64,000 nucleotides of DNA, from contig NZ_JAUSUT010000001.1 in the NCBI RefSeq assembly GCF_030814215.1, positions 6,138,001 to 6,202,000 of the forward strand, written 5' to 3'. The translations under genes were made by a program, and so were the position numbers. A model generated the notes under the pieces. The model searched no databases. It saw only the letters and a program-made list of their open reading frames with translations, and was not told where the DNA came from. Positions 16,307 to 31,454 of this stretch are shown one piece after another. Positions within the stretch are counted from its first letter, which is position 1, and the number at the start of each line of letters is the position of its first letter. Source of the DNA: Amycolatopsis thermophila. GTDB taxonomy: Bacteria > Actinomycetota > Actinomycetes > Mycobacteriales > Pseudonocardiaceae.

Positions 16307-18247
16307 GTGGACACCGACCTCGCCGCTCTCGCGCACGCCTACGGCGTGGCCACCCGGTACGAAAACGCCGAGCGCCGCGAGGTCGAGGTGGAGCCGGACG
16401 TCGTCGTCGCCGTGCTCGCGCAGTTCGGCGTGGACGCGTCCGGGCCGGACGCGGTCCGCCGCGAACTGGCCGCGATCCGCGAGCGGCGGGCAACCACGGT
16501 GCTGCCCCCGACCCTCGTGCTGCGAGAAGGTACCGAACACGACGCGGGCGGCCCGGCTGTCCTGCATTTGGAGGACGGCACCCGCCGGGAGATCGGACGG
16601 ACGATTCCCGCCGATCTGCCGCTGGGCTGGCACCGGGTGGAGACCGCGGACGCCGAGATCACCCTCGCCGTCGTGCCGCACCGCCTGCCCGAGGTGCCGC
16701 CGGCCTGGGGCTGGATGCTGCAGTTGTACGCGCTGCGCTCGGCGGAGTCCTGGGGTGCCGGCGACTTCGCCGACCTCGCGGAGTTCGCGCGCCGGTCGGC
16801 CGCGGAGCTGGGCGCCGGCGTGGTGCTGGTCAACCCGGTGCAGGCGATCAGCCCGACCCACCCGGTCGAGCGCTCGCCCTACTCCCCCGCCAGCCGCCGC
16901 TACGCCAACCCGCTCTACCTCCGGGTCACCGACACGGCCGAGTTCGCCCGCGCGGACGATGACCTGCGCGCCCGGGTGCTCGCCCTGCGCCCGGACAACC
17001 CGGACCTGATCGACTACGACGCGATCTGGAACGCCAAGCTCGGCGCGCTGGACCTGCTGTGGCCCCTGCACGAGCCGGAGCCGCTGGACGAGGCCGTGCG
17101 CGACTTCGCGACCTTCTGCGCGCTGGCCGAGCGGCACGGGCCGGACTGGCGCGAGTGGCCGGAACCGCTGCGCGATCCGCACGGCGCCGCGGTCGCCGCC
17201 GCCCGCGGCGAACTCGGCGACCGGATCGCCTTCCACGGCTGGCTCCAGCAGTTGTGCGAGGACCAGCTGGGCCGGGCCCGGGAGGCGGCGCGGGCGATGC
17301 CGGTCGGGATCGTGCACGACCTGCCGGTGGGGGTGCACCCGGGCGGCGCCGACACCTGGGCGCTGGGCGAGGTGTTCGCGGCGAAGGTGACGGTCGGCGC
17401 GCCGCCGGACACCTTCAGTCAGCAGGGCCAGGACTGGAACCTGCCGCCGTTCCGCCCGGACCGGCTCGCCGAGCTGGGCTACGCGCCGTTCCGCGACGTC
17501 GTCCGCGGGGTCCTGCGGCACGCCGACGGCATCCGCGTCGACCACGTGGCCGGGCTGTGGCGGTTGTGGTGGATCCCGCCAGGCGAGCCGCCGTCGCGCG
17601 GCACGTACGTGCACTACGACGCCGAGGCGATGCTCGGCATCCTCGCGCTGGAGGCGCACCGCGCGGGCGCGGTCGTGGTGGGCGAGGACCTGGGCACGGT
17701 CGAGGCGGCGGTGACCAAGACGCTGCACGAGCGCGGCGTGCTCAGCTCCGCCGTGCTGTGGTTCCAGCGCGACTACGACGCGCCCGGTCACCCGTTCGTG
17801 CCGCCGCCGGACTGGGACCGCGACGCGATGGCGAGCATCACCACGCACGACCTGCCGACGGCCGCCGGCTGGCTCGCGGGCGAGCACGTGCGCGTGCGCG
17901 CCGAACTGGGCCTTCTCCACGAGCCGCCGGAGCAGGAGCACGCCACGGCCGCGGCCGAGCGCGCGGACCTGCTGGCGTTCGCCGCGGCGCGGGGCATCCC
18001 CGTCGACGACCCGGTCGCGGCGCTGCACGCGCTGCTGGCGTCCGCCGCGTCGCGCCTGCTGCTGACCACACCGGCCGACGTCGTCGGCGAACGGCGCCAG
18101 CCCAACCTGCCCGGCACCATCGACGAGTACCCGAACTGGCGGATTCCCTTGCCCGTCACCGTGGAATCGTTTTTCGCGGACGCACGACTGCGCCACTTCG
18201 TGAGCGCATTGCGCGCCGCGCGCCCGCTGACCCGGCGAAGCGCGTGA
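16307..18247 (+). CDS. malQ: 4-alpha-glucanotransferase (amylomaltase, GH77)
   Basis: 646 residues. MalQ moves alpha-1,4-glucan segments between acceptors, releasing glucose and extending short maltodextrins. The GH77 residues are present: Asp412 in IRVDHVAGLWRLW, Glu460 in VVGEDLGTV and Asp515 in TTHDLPT, plus family blocks SPYSPASRRYANPLYL and SQQGQDWNLPPF. The roughly 150-residue N-terminal extension is usual in actinobacterial MalQ. The frame is open far upstream; GTG 16307 is chosen because it lies just past the divergent amylase start. It begins the plus-strand glucan genes, with glgX 58 nt downstream. Confidence 0.94.
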   Translation: MDTDLAALAHAYGVATRYENAERREVEVEPDVVVAVLAQFGVDASGPDAVRRELAAIRERRATTVLPPTLVLREGTEHDAGGPAVLHLEDGTRREIGRTIPADLPLGWHRVETADAEITLAVVPHRLPEVPPAWGWMLQLYALRSAESWGAGDFADLAEFARRSAAELGAGVVLVNPVQAISPTHPVERSPYSPASRRYANPLYLRVTDTAEFARADDDLRARVLALRPDNPDLIDYDAIWNAKLGALDLLWPLHEPEPLDEAVRDFATFCALAERHGPDWREWPEPLRDPHGAAVAAARGELGDRIAFHGWLQQLCEDQLGRAREAARAMPVGIVHDLPVGVHPGGADTWALGEVFAAKVTVGAPPDTFSQQGQDWNLPPFRPDRLAELGYAPFRDVVRGVLRHADGIRVDHVAGLWRLWWIPPGEPPSRGTYVHYDAEAMLGILALEAHRAGAVVVGEDLGTVEAAVTKTLHERGVLSSAVLWFQRDYDAPGHPFVPPPDWDRDAMASITTHDLPTAAGWLAGEHVRVRAELGLLHEPPEQEHATAAAERADLLAFAAARGIPVDDPVAALHALLASAASRLLLTTPADVVGERRQPNLPGTIDEYPNWRIPLPVTVESFFADARLRHFVSALRAARPLTRRSA

Positions 18248-18305
18248 AGACCGCTAGATTGGGCACACATCGGAAGTCACGGCTCACGACGCAAGAGGAG
18301 ACCCT

Positions 18306-20419
<2,114 letters not shown>

Positions 20420-20423
<4 letters not shown>

Positions 20424-22690
20424 GACCGTCGTCGACCTACCGGATCCAGCTGCGCCCGGAGTTCACCTTCGCCGACGCCACCGGCCAGATCGGTTACCTG
20501 CGCCGGCTCGGCGCCGGCGCGCTCTACGCGTCGCCGGTGCTCGACGCCACCCCCGGGTCCACGCACGGCTACGACGTCGTCGACCCGACGCGGGCGCGGC
20601 CCGAGCTGGGCGGCGAGGAGGCCCGGCGGGAGCTGGCGAAGCGGCTGCGCGACGCGGGGCTCGGGTTCGTCGTGGACATCGTGCCCAACCACATGGCGAT
20701 CGAGGCCGCCCAGGCGAACCCGTGGTGGTGGGACGTACTGCGAAACGGCCCGGGCTCCGCGTACGCCGACTACTTCGACATCGACTGGCGCCGCGGCAAG
20801 ATCCTGCTGCCCGTCCTCGGCGACGACGCGGACGTGGCGGAGTTGCGCGTCGAGGGGGACGAGCTCGTCTACTACGAGCACCGGTTCCCCGTCGCGCCGG
20901 GCACGGGTGAGGGCTCGCCGCGGGAGGTGCACGCCCGCCAGCACTACGAACTCGTGGGCTGGCGGCGCGGCAACGCGGAGCTGAACTACCGGCGGTTCTT
21001 CGACATCACCACGCTCGCCGCGGTGCGGGTCGAGCTGCCGGACGTCTTCCACGCCACGCACGGCGAGGTGCTGCGCTGGGTCGCCGAGGGCGACGTCACC
21101 GGGCTGCGCGTCGACCACCCGGACGGGCTGGCCGATCCCGGCGGCTACGTGCGGATGCTGCGCGCGGGCGCCCCGGAGGCGTGGCTGGTGGTGGAGAAGA
21201 TCCTGCACCCGGGCGAGGACCTGCCGCAGAGCTGGCCGGTGGACGGCACGACCGGCTACGACGCGCTCCGCGAGATCACCGGGCTGCTCGTCGACCCGGC
21301 GGGCGAGGCGCCGCTGACCGAGCTGGCGCGGTCGCTGGGCCAGCCGGTGGACTACCACGAGGTCGAGCAGCGGGCCCGGCGCCTGGTCACCGACGGCATC
21401 CTGGTGGCCGAGGTGCGGCGGATCGCGGCGCTGGTGCGCGGCATCGACCACGAGGCGGCCCAGGGCGCGGTGGCCGAGACGATGATCGCCTTCCCGGTGT
21501 ACCGGTCGTACCTGCCCGAGGGCGAGTCGCACTGGGCCACCGCGATCGCCGAGGCCCGCGCCGCCCGGCCGGATCTGGCCGAGGCGATCGACGCGCTGGA
21601 CTTCCAGGTGCGCGAGGACCCGCACGGCGAACTGGCCACGCGCATCCAGCAGACCTCCGGCATGGTGGTCGCCAAGGGCACCGAGGACACCACCTTCTAC
21701 CGCTACACGCGCTTCGCCGCGCTCAACGAGGTCGGCGGCTCGCCGAACGACTTCGGCGGCGAGGTGGACGCCTTCCACGCGATGGCCGCCGCGCGCGAGG
21801 CCGGCTGGCCCGCGGCGATGACCACGCTGACCACGCACGACACCAAGCGCTCGGAGGACGTGCGGGCCCGCCTGGCGGTGCTGTCCGAGGTGCCGGCCGA
21901 GTTCGCCGCCGCGGTCCGCCGGTGGACGCGCCGGCGCGGGATCGACGAGCCGTCGCTGAACCTGCTGGCGTGGCAGACGCTCGTGGGCGCGTGGCCGATC
22001 ACGCCGGACCGCCTGCGCGGATACCTGGACAAGGCGGCCAAGGAGAGCAAGCTCCGCACCACCTGGACCGACCACGACGAGGAGTTCGAGCGGGCCGTCG
22101 CCGCCTGGCCGGAGCAGGTCCTCGGCGACGCCGAGCTGGCCGGCGAGGTCGAGGCGTTCGTCGGGCGCGTCCGGGGTCCCGGCTGGTCGAACTCCCTGGC
22201 GCAGAAGCTCGTCCAGCTCACCGCGCCCGGCGTGCCGGACGTCTACCAGGGCACCGAGCTGTGGGATCTGTCGCTGGTCGACCCGGACAACCGGCGGCCG
22301 GTGGACTACGCGCTGCGGTCGGCACTGCTGGCCGAGATCGAGGGCGGGTGGCTGCCCGAGGTCGACGAATCCGGGGCGGCGAAGCTGCTGGTCGTGCACC
22401 GCGCGCTGACCCTGCGACGGGACCGGCCGGAGCTGTTCACCGGCTACCGCCGCCTGCACGCCGAAGGCCCGGCCGCCGGTCACGCGATCGCCTACGAGCG
22501 CAGCGGGCTCGTCGTGGTGGCCACCCGGTTGCCCGTGGGCCTGGCCGCGGCGGGCGGCTGGCGTGACACCGTGCTGCCGCTGCCGGCGGGTGAGTGGACC
22601 GACGCGATCACCGGGTCGGCCGTCACCGGTGAGCTGTCCGCGATGCTCGCGCGCTACCCGGTCGCCCTGCTGGTGCGAGGAGAGTCATGA
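20420..22690 (+). CDS. treY: Malto-oligosyltrehalose synthase
   Basis: 756 residues. TreY isomerises the reducing-end alpha-1,4 bond of a maltodextrin to alpha,alpha-1,1, giving maltooligosyltrehalose. It has the family N-terminus STYRIQLRPEFTFADA and the GH13_26 residues Asp232 (GLRVDHPDGL), Glu259 (LVVEKIL) and Asp474 (TTHDTKRSED). The typical VPDVYQGTELWD block is near the C-terminus. Both ends overlap neighbours by 4 nt (glgX upstream, treZ downstream), so the three are translationally coupled. Length is normal. Confidence 0.96.
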
Positions 22691-24396
22691 CGTTCCGCGT
22701 GTGGGCCCCCGCGGCCTCCCGTGTCCGCGTACGCACCCGGGACACCGATCACGAGATGACCACCGGTGGCGGCGGCTGGTGGTTGTCCGACGTCCCGGCG
22801 CCGCCGGGCACCGACTACGCCTTCGTGCTCGACGACGACGAGAAAGCGCTTCCCGACCCGCGCTCGTCGTGGCAACCCCGGGGTGTGCACGGGCCGTCGC
22901 GGGTCTACGACCACTCCGCGTTCCCCTGGACCGACCAGGACTGGACCGGGCGCGCACTGCCCGGCGGGGTGATCTACGAGCTGCACATCGGCACGTTCAC
23001 GCCGGAGGGCACGTTCGACGCGGCGATCGACCGGCTCGGCCACCTCGCCGACCTCGGTGTCACCTTCGTCGAGGTGCTGCCCGTGAACTCCTTCGACGGC
23101 ACGGACGGCTGGGGCTACGACGGCGTGCTGTGGGGCGCGGCGCACGAGCACTACGGCGGGCCGGACGGGTTCAAGCGGTTCGTCGACGCCTGTCACGCCC
23201 GCGGCCTGGCCGTGGTCCTCGACGTCGTCTACAACCACCTCGGCCCCTCCGGTGCCTACCTGGACCGGTTCGGGCCGTACTTCGCCGGCCGCAACGACTG
23301 GGGCCCCGGGCTCAACCTGGACGGCGAGGGCTCCGACGAGGTCCGCCGCTACGTCCTGGACAACGCGCTGGGCTGGCTGCGGGACTTCCACGTCGACGCG
23401 CTGCGGCTGGACGCCGTGCACGCACTGGCCGACCGGCGGGCGACGCACCTGCTGGAGGAACTGGCCGTCGAGGTCGAGGCCCTGTCCGCGGCCGTGCGGC
23501 GCCCGCTGACGCTGATCGCCGAGTCCGACCTGAACGACCCGCGGCTGGTCACCGCCCGCGAGGGCGGCGGGTACGGCCTGCACGCCCAGTGGTGCGACGA
23601 CCTGCACCACGCGCTGCACGTGACGCTGTCCGGCGAGACCAGCGGCTACTACACCGACTTCGGCACGCCCGGCGCCCTGGAGCGGACGCTCCGGCAGGCG
23701 TTCTTCCACGCCGGCACGTGGTCGTCGTTCCGCGAGCGCACGCACGGCCGTCCCGTGGACACCCGCACCCTGCCGGGCCACCGGTTCCTGATCTACCTGC
23801 AGAACCACGACCAGATCGGCAACCGCGCCACCGGCGACAGGCTGTCCGCGTCGGTCTCCCCCGGCCGTCTGGCCTGCGGCGCGGCCATCGTGTTCTGCTC
23901 GCCCTACACACCGATGATCTTCATGGGCGAGGAGTGGGCGGCGAGCACGCCGTGGCAGTTCTTCGCGTCCTTCCCGGACCCGGAGCTGGCCGAGGCGGTG
24001 CGCACCGGGCGGCGGCGCGAGTTCGCCCGGCACGGCTGGGGCGAGGCCGAGGTGCCCGACCCGATGGACCCGGAGACCGTCGAGCGCTCCCGCCTGGACT
24101 GGTCCGAGCCGGCCAAGGAGGGGCACCGCGAGGTGCTCGAGCTGTACCGGGCGCTGATCAGGCTGCGGCGGGAGCGGCCGGAGCTGGCCGACCCGTGGCT
24201 GGACCGGTTCCGGGTGCGGTCGGAGGGGTCGTGCCTGGTGCTCGACCGCGGCCCGCTGCGGCTGGTGTGCAACTTCGGTCCCGACCCCGCCGACCTGGGC
24301 GGACAGGCCGGTGAGGTCGTCCTGTCGTGGGGCTCGGCCACGGCGGGTCACCTTCCGCCGGACACCTTCGTCCTGATCGACACCGATCGGCCCTGA
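22687..24396 (+). CDS. treZ: Malto-oligosyltrehalose trehalohydrolase
   Basis: 569 residues. TreZ releases free trehalose from the product of TreY. A CBM48-like N-terminus (FRVWAPAASRVRVR) is followed by a GH13_10 barrel with Asp242 (ALRLDAVHAL), Glu279 (LIAESDLND) and Asp375 (LQNHDQIGNR), and the family blocks GWGYDGV and FMGEEWAASTPWQFF. ATG 22687 overlaps treY by 4 nt, with an AGGAG inside the treY end. It ends the coupled glgX-treY-treZ unit; the second glgX starts 34 nt later. Confidence 0.96.
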   Translation: MTFRVWAPAASRVRVRTRDTDHEMTTGGGGWWLSDVPAPPGTDYAFVLDDDEKALPDPRSSWQPRGVHGPSRVYDHSAFPWTDQDWTGRALPGGVIYELHIGTFTPEGTFDAAIDRLGHLADLGVTFVEVLPVNSFDGTDGWGYDGVLWGAAHEHYGGPDGFKRFVDACHARGLAVVLDVVYNHLGPSGAYLDRFGPYFAGRNDWGPGLNLDGEGSDEVRRYVLDNALGWLRDFHVDALRLDAVHALADRRATHLLEELAVEVEALSAAVRRPLTLIAESDLNDPRLVTAREGGGYGLHAQWCDDLHHALHVTLSGETSGYYTDFGTPGALERTLRQAFFHAGTWSSFRERTHGRPVDTRTLPGHRFLIYLQNHDQIGNRATGDRLSASVSPGRLACGAAIVFCSPYTPMIFMGEEWAASTPWQFFASFPDPELAEAVRTGRRREFARHGWGEAEVPDPMDPETVERSRLDWSEPAKEGHREVLELYRALIRLRRERPELADPWLDRFRVRSEGSCLVLDRGPLRLVCNFGPDPADLGGQAGEVVLSWGSATAGHLPPDTFVLIDTDRP

Positions 24397-24430
24397 CGGA
24401 ACTGTCGGGGGTGCCTGGGACAATCGGGGC

Positions 24431-26566
24431 ATGGCCACCCGACCTGCCTCCGACAGCCTCGTCCTCGCCGGGCGCCCCTTCCCCCTGGGCGCGCACCCCG
24501 AGGGCGGGGGTGTCCGGTTCGCCGTGACCTCGACCGTCGCCGACGCCGTGGAGGTCTGCCTGATCAGCGAGGACGGCACGGAGCGGCGGGTCGAGCTGAC
24601 CGAGCGGACCTTCGGGGTGTGGCACGGGCTGGTGCCCGGCGTGACGTCGGGCCAGAAGTACGGCTACCGCGTGCACGGCCCGTACGACCCGTCGCGCGGC
24701 CTGCGGTGCAACCCGAACAAGATCCTCGTCGACCCGTACGCCACCCGGATCTCGGGCGGCCTGACCGACCTCGACGCCGCACTGGGGTACGCGGGCGATC
24801 CCATGCACCACCGCCGCTCCAAGGTCGACTCGCTGGGCAGCGTGCCGCTGTCCGTGGTCACCTCGCACGGCGGGCCGGACACCGGCGCGAAGCCGGAGGT
24901 GCCGTTCGAGGAGTCGGTCCTCTACGAGTTGCACGTCAAGGGCTTCACGCAGCGGCACCCGGAGATCCCGCCGAACCTGCGCGGCACCTACCTGGGCCTG
25001 GCGCACCCGGCGGCGATCGAGCACCTGGTGCGGCTCGGGGTCACCGCCGTGGAGCTGCTGCCCGTGCACTGGTTCACCGAGGAGCCCTACCTGGTGCGCA
25101 CCGGGCGGAAGAACTACTGGGGCTACTCGCCGCTGGGCTACTTCGCACCGCACGCCGGGTACGCCACCGAGCCCGGGCGGGAGGTGGCCGAGTTCCGCAC
25201 CATGGTCGCCGCGCTGCACGCCGCCAACATCGAGGTCATCCTCGACGTGGTGTTCAACCACACCTGCGAGGGCGGCCTGGACGGGCCGACGCTGTCCTTC
25301 CGCGGCCTGGACGCCCCGGCCTACTACCTGCACGCCGGGCGCGGCCACGCGATCGACCTCACCGGCTGCGGCAACACCCTGGAGCCGCGTTCGCCCACGG
25401 TCATCCGGCTGGTCACCGACTCGCTGCGGTACTGGGCGACCGAGATGGGCGTCGACGGGTTCCGGTTCGACCTCGCCAGCACGCTGGGGCGGCCGGGCGG
25501 CGGCGCGTTCGACCGCGATTCGGCGATGCTGACCGCGATCACGGCCGATCCGGTGCTGTCCCGGTGCAAGCTGATCGCCGAGCCGTGGGACGTCACCGGC
25601 CACGGCTACCGGGTGGGCGACTTCGGGGCCCAGTGGGCGGAGTGGAACGGCCGCTACCGCGACACGGTGCGCGACTTCTGGCGCGGCGCGGTCAGCGTGG
25701 ACGACCTGGCGTTCCGGCTGTCCGGGTCGTCGGACCTCTACGACCACAACCTGCGCCGCCCGTGGCAGTCGATCAACTTCGTGACGGCGCACGACGGTTT
25801 CACGTTGCGGGATCTGGTGTCCTACAACGACAAGCACAACGAGGCCAACGGTGAGGACAACCGCGACGGCACCAACGACAACCGGTCGTGGAACCACGGC
25901 GCCGAGGGCGAGACGGACGATCCGGAGATCCGCGCGCTGCGGGCCCGCCAGGCGCGCAACCTGCTCGCCACGCTGCTGCTGTCGACGGGCACGCCGATGC
26001 TCGTCGCGGGCGACGAGCTGTGGCGCACCCAGGGCGGCAACAACAACGCCTACTGCCTGGACGACGAGACGTCGTGGCTGGACTGGTCCGGCGACCCCGA
26101 CGCGACGGCGATGCTGGCGTTCACGCGCCGGCTGGTGCACCTGCGGGCCGCCAGTCCCGCGCTGAGGCAGCCGGAGTTCTTCGAGGGCCGCACGACACCC
26201 ACCGGGCGCCCCGACCTGATCTGGTTCCGCCCGGACGGGGAGGAGATGACGGAGGAGGACTGGTTCGACGGCGGCCGGCGCACGCTGATGATGTGGATCG
26301 ACGGGTCGAACAGCCAGTCCCGCACCCGCGAGGGCGAACTGATCGCCGACCACTCGTGGCTGCTGATCCTGCACGCGGGCGACGAACCGGCGAAGGTGGT
26401 CCTCCCCGGGCCCGAGTTCGGAGCCACCCTGAAGCCGACGCTGGACACCACCACCCCCGACGGGAGCCCCGCCACGCCGGGCACGCTGACGGCCGGCAGC
26501 CGCGTGACGCTGCGCCCGCGATCACTCCTGCTGCTGCGAGCGCCCCGCGACATCCCGGAGCGCTGA
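24431..26566 (+). CDS. glgX: Glycogen debranching enzyme GlgX (second copy)
   Basis: 711 residues, paralogous to the copy at 18306-20423 and sharing long identical blocks (YGYRVHGPYDPSRGLRCNPN, GEDNRDGTNDNRSWN in similar form). Catalytic residues are Asp347 (GFRFDLAST), Glu384 (LIAEPWD) and Asp455 (TAHDGFT). The N-terminus differs by about 12 extra residues before the CBM48. It lies 34 nt after treZ and is probably read from the same transcript, although its own weak promoter cannot be excluded. Two debranching enzymes in one cluster may separate trehalose formation from general glycogen turnover; that is inference. Confidence 0.93.
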   Translation: MATRPASDSLVLAGRPFPLGAHPEGGGVRFAVTSTVADAVEVCLISEDGTERRVELTERTFGVWHGLVPGVTSGQKYGYRVHGPYDPSRGLRCNPNKILVDPYATRISGGLTDLDAALGYAGDPMHHRRSKVDSLGSVPLSVVTSHGGPDTGAKPEVPFEESVLYELHVKGFTQRHPEIPPNLRGTYLGLAHPAAIEHLVRLGVTAVELLPVHWFTEEPYLVRTGRKNYWGYSPLGYFAPHAGYATEPGREVAEFRTMVAALHAANIEVILDVVFNHTCEGGLDGPTLSFRGLDAPAYYLHAGRGHAIDLTGCGNTLEPRSPTVIRLVTDSLRYWATEMGVDGFRFDLASTLGRPGGGAFDRDSAMLTAITADPVLSRCKLIAEPWDVTGHGYRVGDFGAQWAEWNGRYRDTVRDFWRGAVSVDDLAFRLSGSSDLYDHNLRRPWQSINFVTAHDGFTLRDLVSYNDKHNEANGEDNRDGTNDNRSWNHGAEGETDDPEIRALRARQARNLLATLLLSTGTPMLVAGDELWRTQGGNNNAYCLDDETSWLDWSGDPDATAMLAFTRRLVHLRAASPALRQPEFFEGRTTPTGRPDLIWFRPDGEEMTEEDWFDGGRRTLMMWIDGSNSQSRTREGELIADHSWLLILHAGDEPAKVVLPGPEFGATLKPTLDTTTPDGSPATPGTLTAGSRVTLRPRSLLLLRAPRDIPER

Positions 26567-27571
26567 CACCCCGGACGCCCGGACAACCGGCTCCCGCGAA
26601 CACCGCCGGACGCTGCGGGCCGCTCCCCGATCGCCGGGCCCCCGATCTCCGGGCGCACCGCGGAGCAGCGGCTCGCGAAGCGCGCCGCCCCCGGCCGGGC
26701 ACATCGGGCGGCGCCCGCGCCGCCGCTCGCGAGCGCCGGGCCGACCGGGTGGGTGGGGCGCGCGCTGCTGCCCGCGAAGGTGCCGCGACCGGAACCCGGC
26801 GCGAACCAGCCGGGCGAACCCTGCGGGCCGGCTGGTCGCCGCCCGCCAGCGCCGCGCCCGGCGTCCGCCGGAGACGCGGGGCGCGCCGCGAGCGGCACGG
26901 GCACTCACCCGGCGCAGGACACAGCCGGAAATTCCGTCGACCCGACCCGACCCGACCCGCCACGCACAGCGCCGTCTTCCTGTCCCGGGCGCCCCTGCCC
27001 GGGGCACGCCTCCCCCGCACCCGGGCACGCGTTCCGCCGCCACGCTCCGGGCACGCCTCCGCCCCGCCGGACCTTCCGAACCTCCCCCGCACCCGCCGCA
27101 TCCCGGGACGCGCCCCCGCCCCGCCGAACCTTCCGAACTTCCCCACACCCGCCGCACCCCGGGGCACGCCTCCCGCCGCCGCGCTCCGGGCACGCACCCG
27201 CCGGACCTTCCGCCAATCCCGGCAGCATCCGCAAACCCGGTTACCCGCCAGTACGCCCACCGGCCCGAATCCCGCGGAGCGGCAAGCCCTTTCAAGCTGA
27301 CGCCCGTTGGAGTTACCCGGCTTGCCTGAACGCCGTCGAAGGGCCGAAAGTGCACTCCGGAAGGCCCCGGAGCGAACCGGGCCGTGACGCCTGGGTTACC
27401 AGTCGATGACCACACTGGACACACGTGGCCCCCCGACGGAAAGTGGCACCCGAGGCGGTAGTTTGCGCACGTTCGCGGCTGGGTACTTCCTTTCGAAGAC
27501 CTGCACGTCCCCCACCGGGTCGTCGGGTGAGGCTGCACTACCACACAACTCGGGTGAGAGGGGCTCTGCCG
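26567..27571. repeat. 1-kb GC-rich gap before glgE containing degenerate repeats
   Basis: No credible gene lies here: open frames are Pro/Arg/Ala-rich low-complexity shadows. The stretch about 27001-27215 contains degenerate repeats. The core CCGCCGGACCTTCCGAA occurs at 27064 and, with one or two changes, at 27121 and 27198; GGGGCACGCCTCCC and GCTCCGGGCACGC each occur twice, flanking these cores. The last 270 bp (about 27300-27571) is less GC-rich and probably holds the glgE promoter, but I could not fix -35/-10 boxes with confidence. Function of the repeats is unknown. Confidence 0.55.
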
Positions 27572-29551
<1,980 letters not shown>

Positions 29552-29642
29552 CGCCACAACAGATGTTGTCCCGCAACCCCGCGCACCGACCGGCGCCGGG
29601 GTGATCGAACGCACCCGGATGAGGTGGGGAGAGGTGGAGTTC

Positions 29643-31454
29643 ATGGACGAAGACGCCCGGCCCGACTCGGCACTCGGGCTGGAGGGCATCCCGCACACCG
29701 GTGAGGCGATGACTCCGGACGGGATGCTCGTCGAGCCGCAGGCCGAGGACTTCAAGCACGCGAAACAGGCCCCGGACAACCCGCTGTGGTACAAGGGCGC
29801 CGTCTTCTACGAGGTGCTGGTGCGCGCCTTCCGCGACTCCAACGGCGACGGCACCGGTGATCTGCGCGGTCTGGCGAGCCGGCTCGACTACGTCGAATGG
29901 CTCGGCGTCGACTGCCTCTGGCTGCCGCCCTTCTACGCCTCGCCGCTGCGCGACGGCGGTTACGACATCAGCGACTTCCGCGCGGTGCTGCCCGAGTTCG
30001 GCACCGTCGAGGACTTCGTCTACCTGCTCGACGAAGCCCACCGGCGCGGCATCCGGGTGATCACCGACCTCGTCCTCAACCACACCTCCGACCTGCACCC
30101 GTGGTTCCAGCAGTCCCGCTCGGACCCGGACGGCCCCTACGGTGACTACTACGTCTGGAGCGACGACGACTCGCGCTACTCCGACGCCCGCATCATCTTC
30201 GTCGACACCGAGACCTCCAACTGGACCTACGACCCGGTGCGCGGGCAGTTCTACTGGCACCGCTTCTTCTCCCACCAGCCCGACCTCAACTACGAGAACC
30301 CGGACGTGCAGGAGGCCATGCTCGACGTCCTGCGGTTCTGGCTGGACCTGGGCATCGACGGGTTCCGCCTGGACGCGGTCCCCTACCTGTTCGAACAGGA
30401 GGGCACCAACTGCGAGAACCTGCCCCGCACGCACGAGTTCCTCAAGCGCTGCCGCAAGGTCGTCGACGACGAGTACCCGGGCCGGGTTCTGCTGGCCGAG
30501 GCCAACCAGTGGCCCTCCGACGTGGTCGAGTACTTCGGCGACCCGGCCACCGGCGGCGACGAGTGCCACATGGCGTTCCACTTCCCGCTGATGCCGCGCA
30601 TCTTCATGGCCGTGCGGCGGGAGTCCCGCTTCCCGATCTCGGAGATCCTGGCGCAGACGCCGAAGATCCCCGACGGCGCCCAGTGGGGGATCTTCCTGCG
30701 CAACCACGACGAGCTGACCCTGGAGATGGTCAGCGACGAAGAACGCGACTACATGTACGCGGAGTACGCCAAGGATCCGCGGATGAAGGCCAACATCGGC
30801 ATCCGCCGCCGTCTGGCGCCGCTGCTGGAGAACGACCGCAACCAGCTCGAGCTGTTCACGGCTTTGCTGCTTTCGCTGCCCGGCTCACCCGTTCTGTACT
30901 ACGGTGACGAGATCGGAATGGGCGACAACATCTGGCTGGGTGACCGCGACGCGGTGCGCACACCCATGCAGTGGACGCCCGATCGCAACGCCGGTTTCTC
31001 GGGTTGCGACCCGGGCCGGATCTACCTGCCGGTGATCATGGACCCGGTGTACGGGTACCAGGCGATCAACGTCGAGGCCCAGCGGGACAGCGCGTCGTCG
31101 CTGCTCAACTGGACCCGGCGGATGATCGAGGTCCGCAAGCAGCACCACGCGTTCGCCGAGGGCGACTTCGTCGAGCTCGGCGGGTCGAACCCGAGCGTGC
31201 TGGCGTACAAGCGCACCTGGATCCGGCCGGACGGGCGGCTCGACATCGTCCTGTGTGTGAACAATCTGTCGCGATTCCCGCAACCGGTCGAGCTGGACCT
31301 GTCGGAACACCACGGCTACACGCCCCTCGAGCTCACCGGCGGTGTGCAGTTCCCCGACATCGGGGAACTGCCGTACCTGCTGACGTTGCCCGGGCACGGC
31401 TTCTACTGGTTCCAGCTGCTGGACGCGGACGCGAAGGCGAGGCGAGGTGAGTGA
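29643..31454 (+). CDS. treS: Trehalose synthase (maltose alpha-D-glucosyltransferase)
   Basis: 603 residues, the usual length. TreS interconverts maltose and trehalose and supplies maltose to Mak. The family N-terminus [20 protein letters not shown] is followed by a GH13_16 barrel with Asp244 ([10 protein letters not shown]), Glu286 (LLAEANQWP) and Asp356 ([10 protein letters not shown]). Earlier in-frame starts exist at 29601 and 29619; ATG 29643 is chosen for its GGAG seven bases upstream and agreement with family length. It overlaps mak by 8 nt, and actinobacterial TreS and Mak are known to form a complex. Confidence 0.95.
   Translation: MDEDARPDSALGLEGIPHTGEAMTPDGMLVEPQAEDFKHAKQAPDNPLWYKGAVFYEVLVRAFRDSNGDGTGDLRGLASRLDYVEWLGVDCLWLPPFYASPLRDGGYDISDFRAVLPEFGTVEDFVYLLDEAHRRGIRVITDLVLNHTSDLHPWFQQSRSDPDGPYGDYYVWSDDDSRYSDARIIFVDTETSNWTYDPVRGQFYWHRFFSHQPDLNYENPDVQEAMLDVLRFWLDLGIDGFRLDAVPYLFEQEGTNCENLPRTHEFLKRCRKVVDDEYPGRVLLAEANQWPSDVVEYFGDPATGGDECHMAFHFPLMPRIFMAVRRESRFPISEILAQTPKIPDGAQWGIFLRNHDELTLEMVSDEERDYMYAEYAKDPRMKANIGIRRRLAPLLENDRNQLELFTALLLSLPGSPVLYYGDEIGMGDNIWLGDRDAVRTPMQWTPDRNAGFSGCDPGRIYLPVIMDPVYGYQAINVEAQRDSASSLLNWTRRMIEVRKQHHAFAEGDFVELGGSNPSVLAYKRTWIRPDGRLDIVLCVNNLSRFPQPVELDLSEHHGYTPLELTGGVQFPDIGELPYLLTLPGHGFYWFQLLDADAKARRGE

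Noticed and set aside
26753-27409. Pro/Arg-rich open frame in the gap before glgE
   Set aside because: Low-complexity sequence generated by degenerate GC-rich repeats; no plausible start region, fold or homology.
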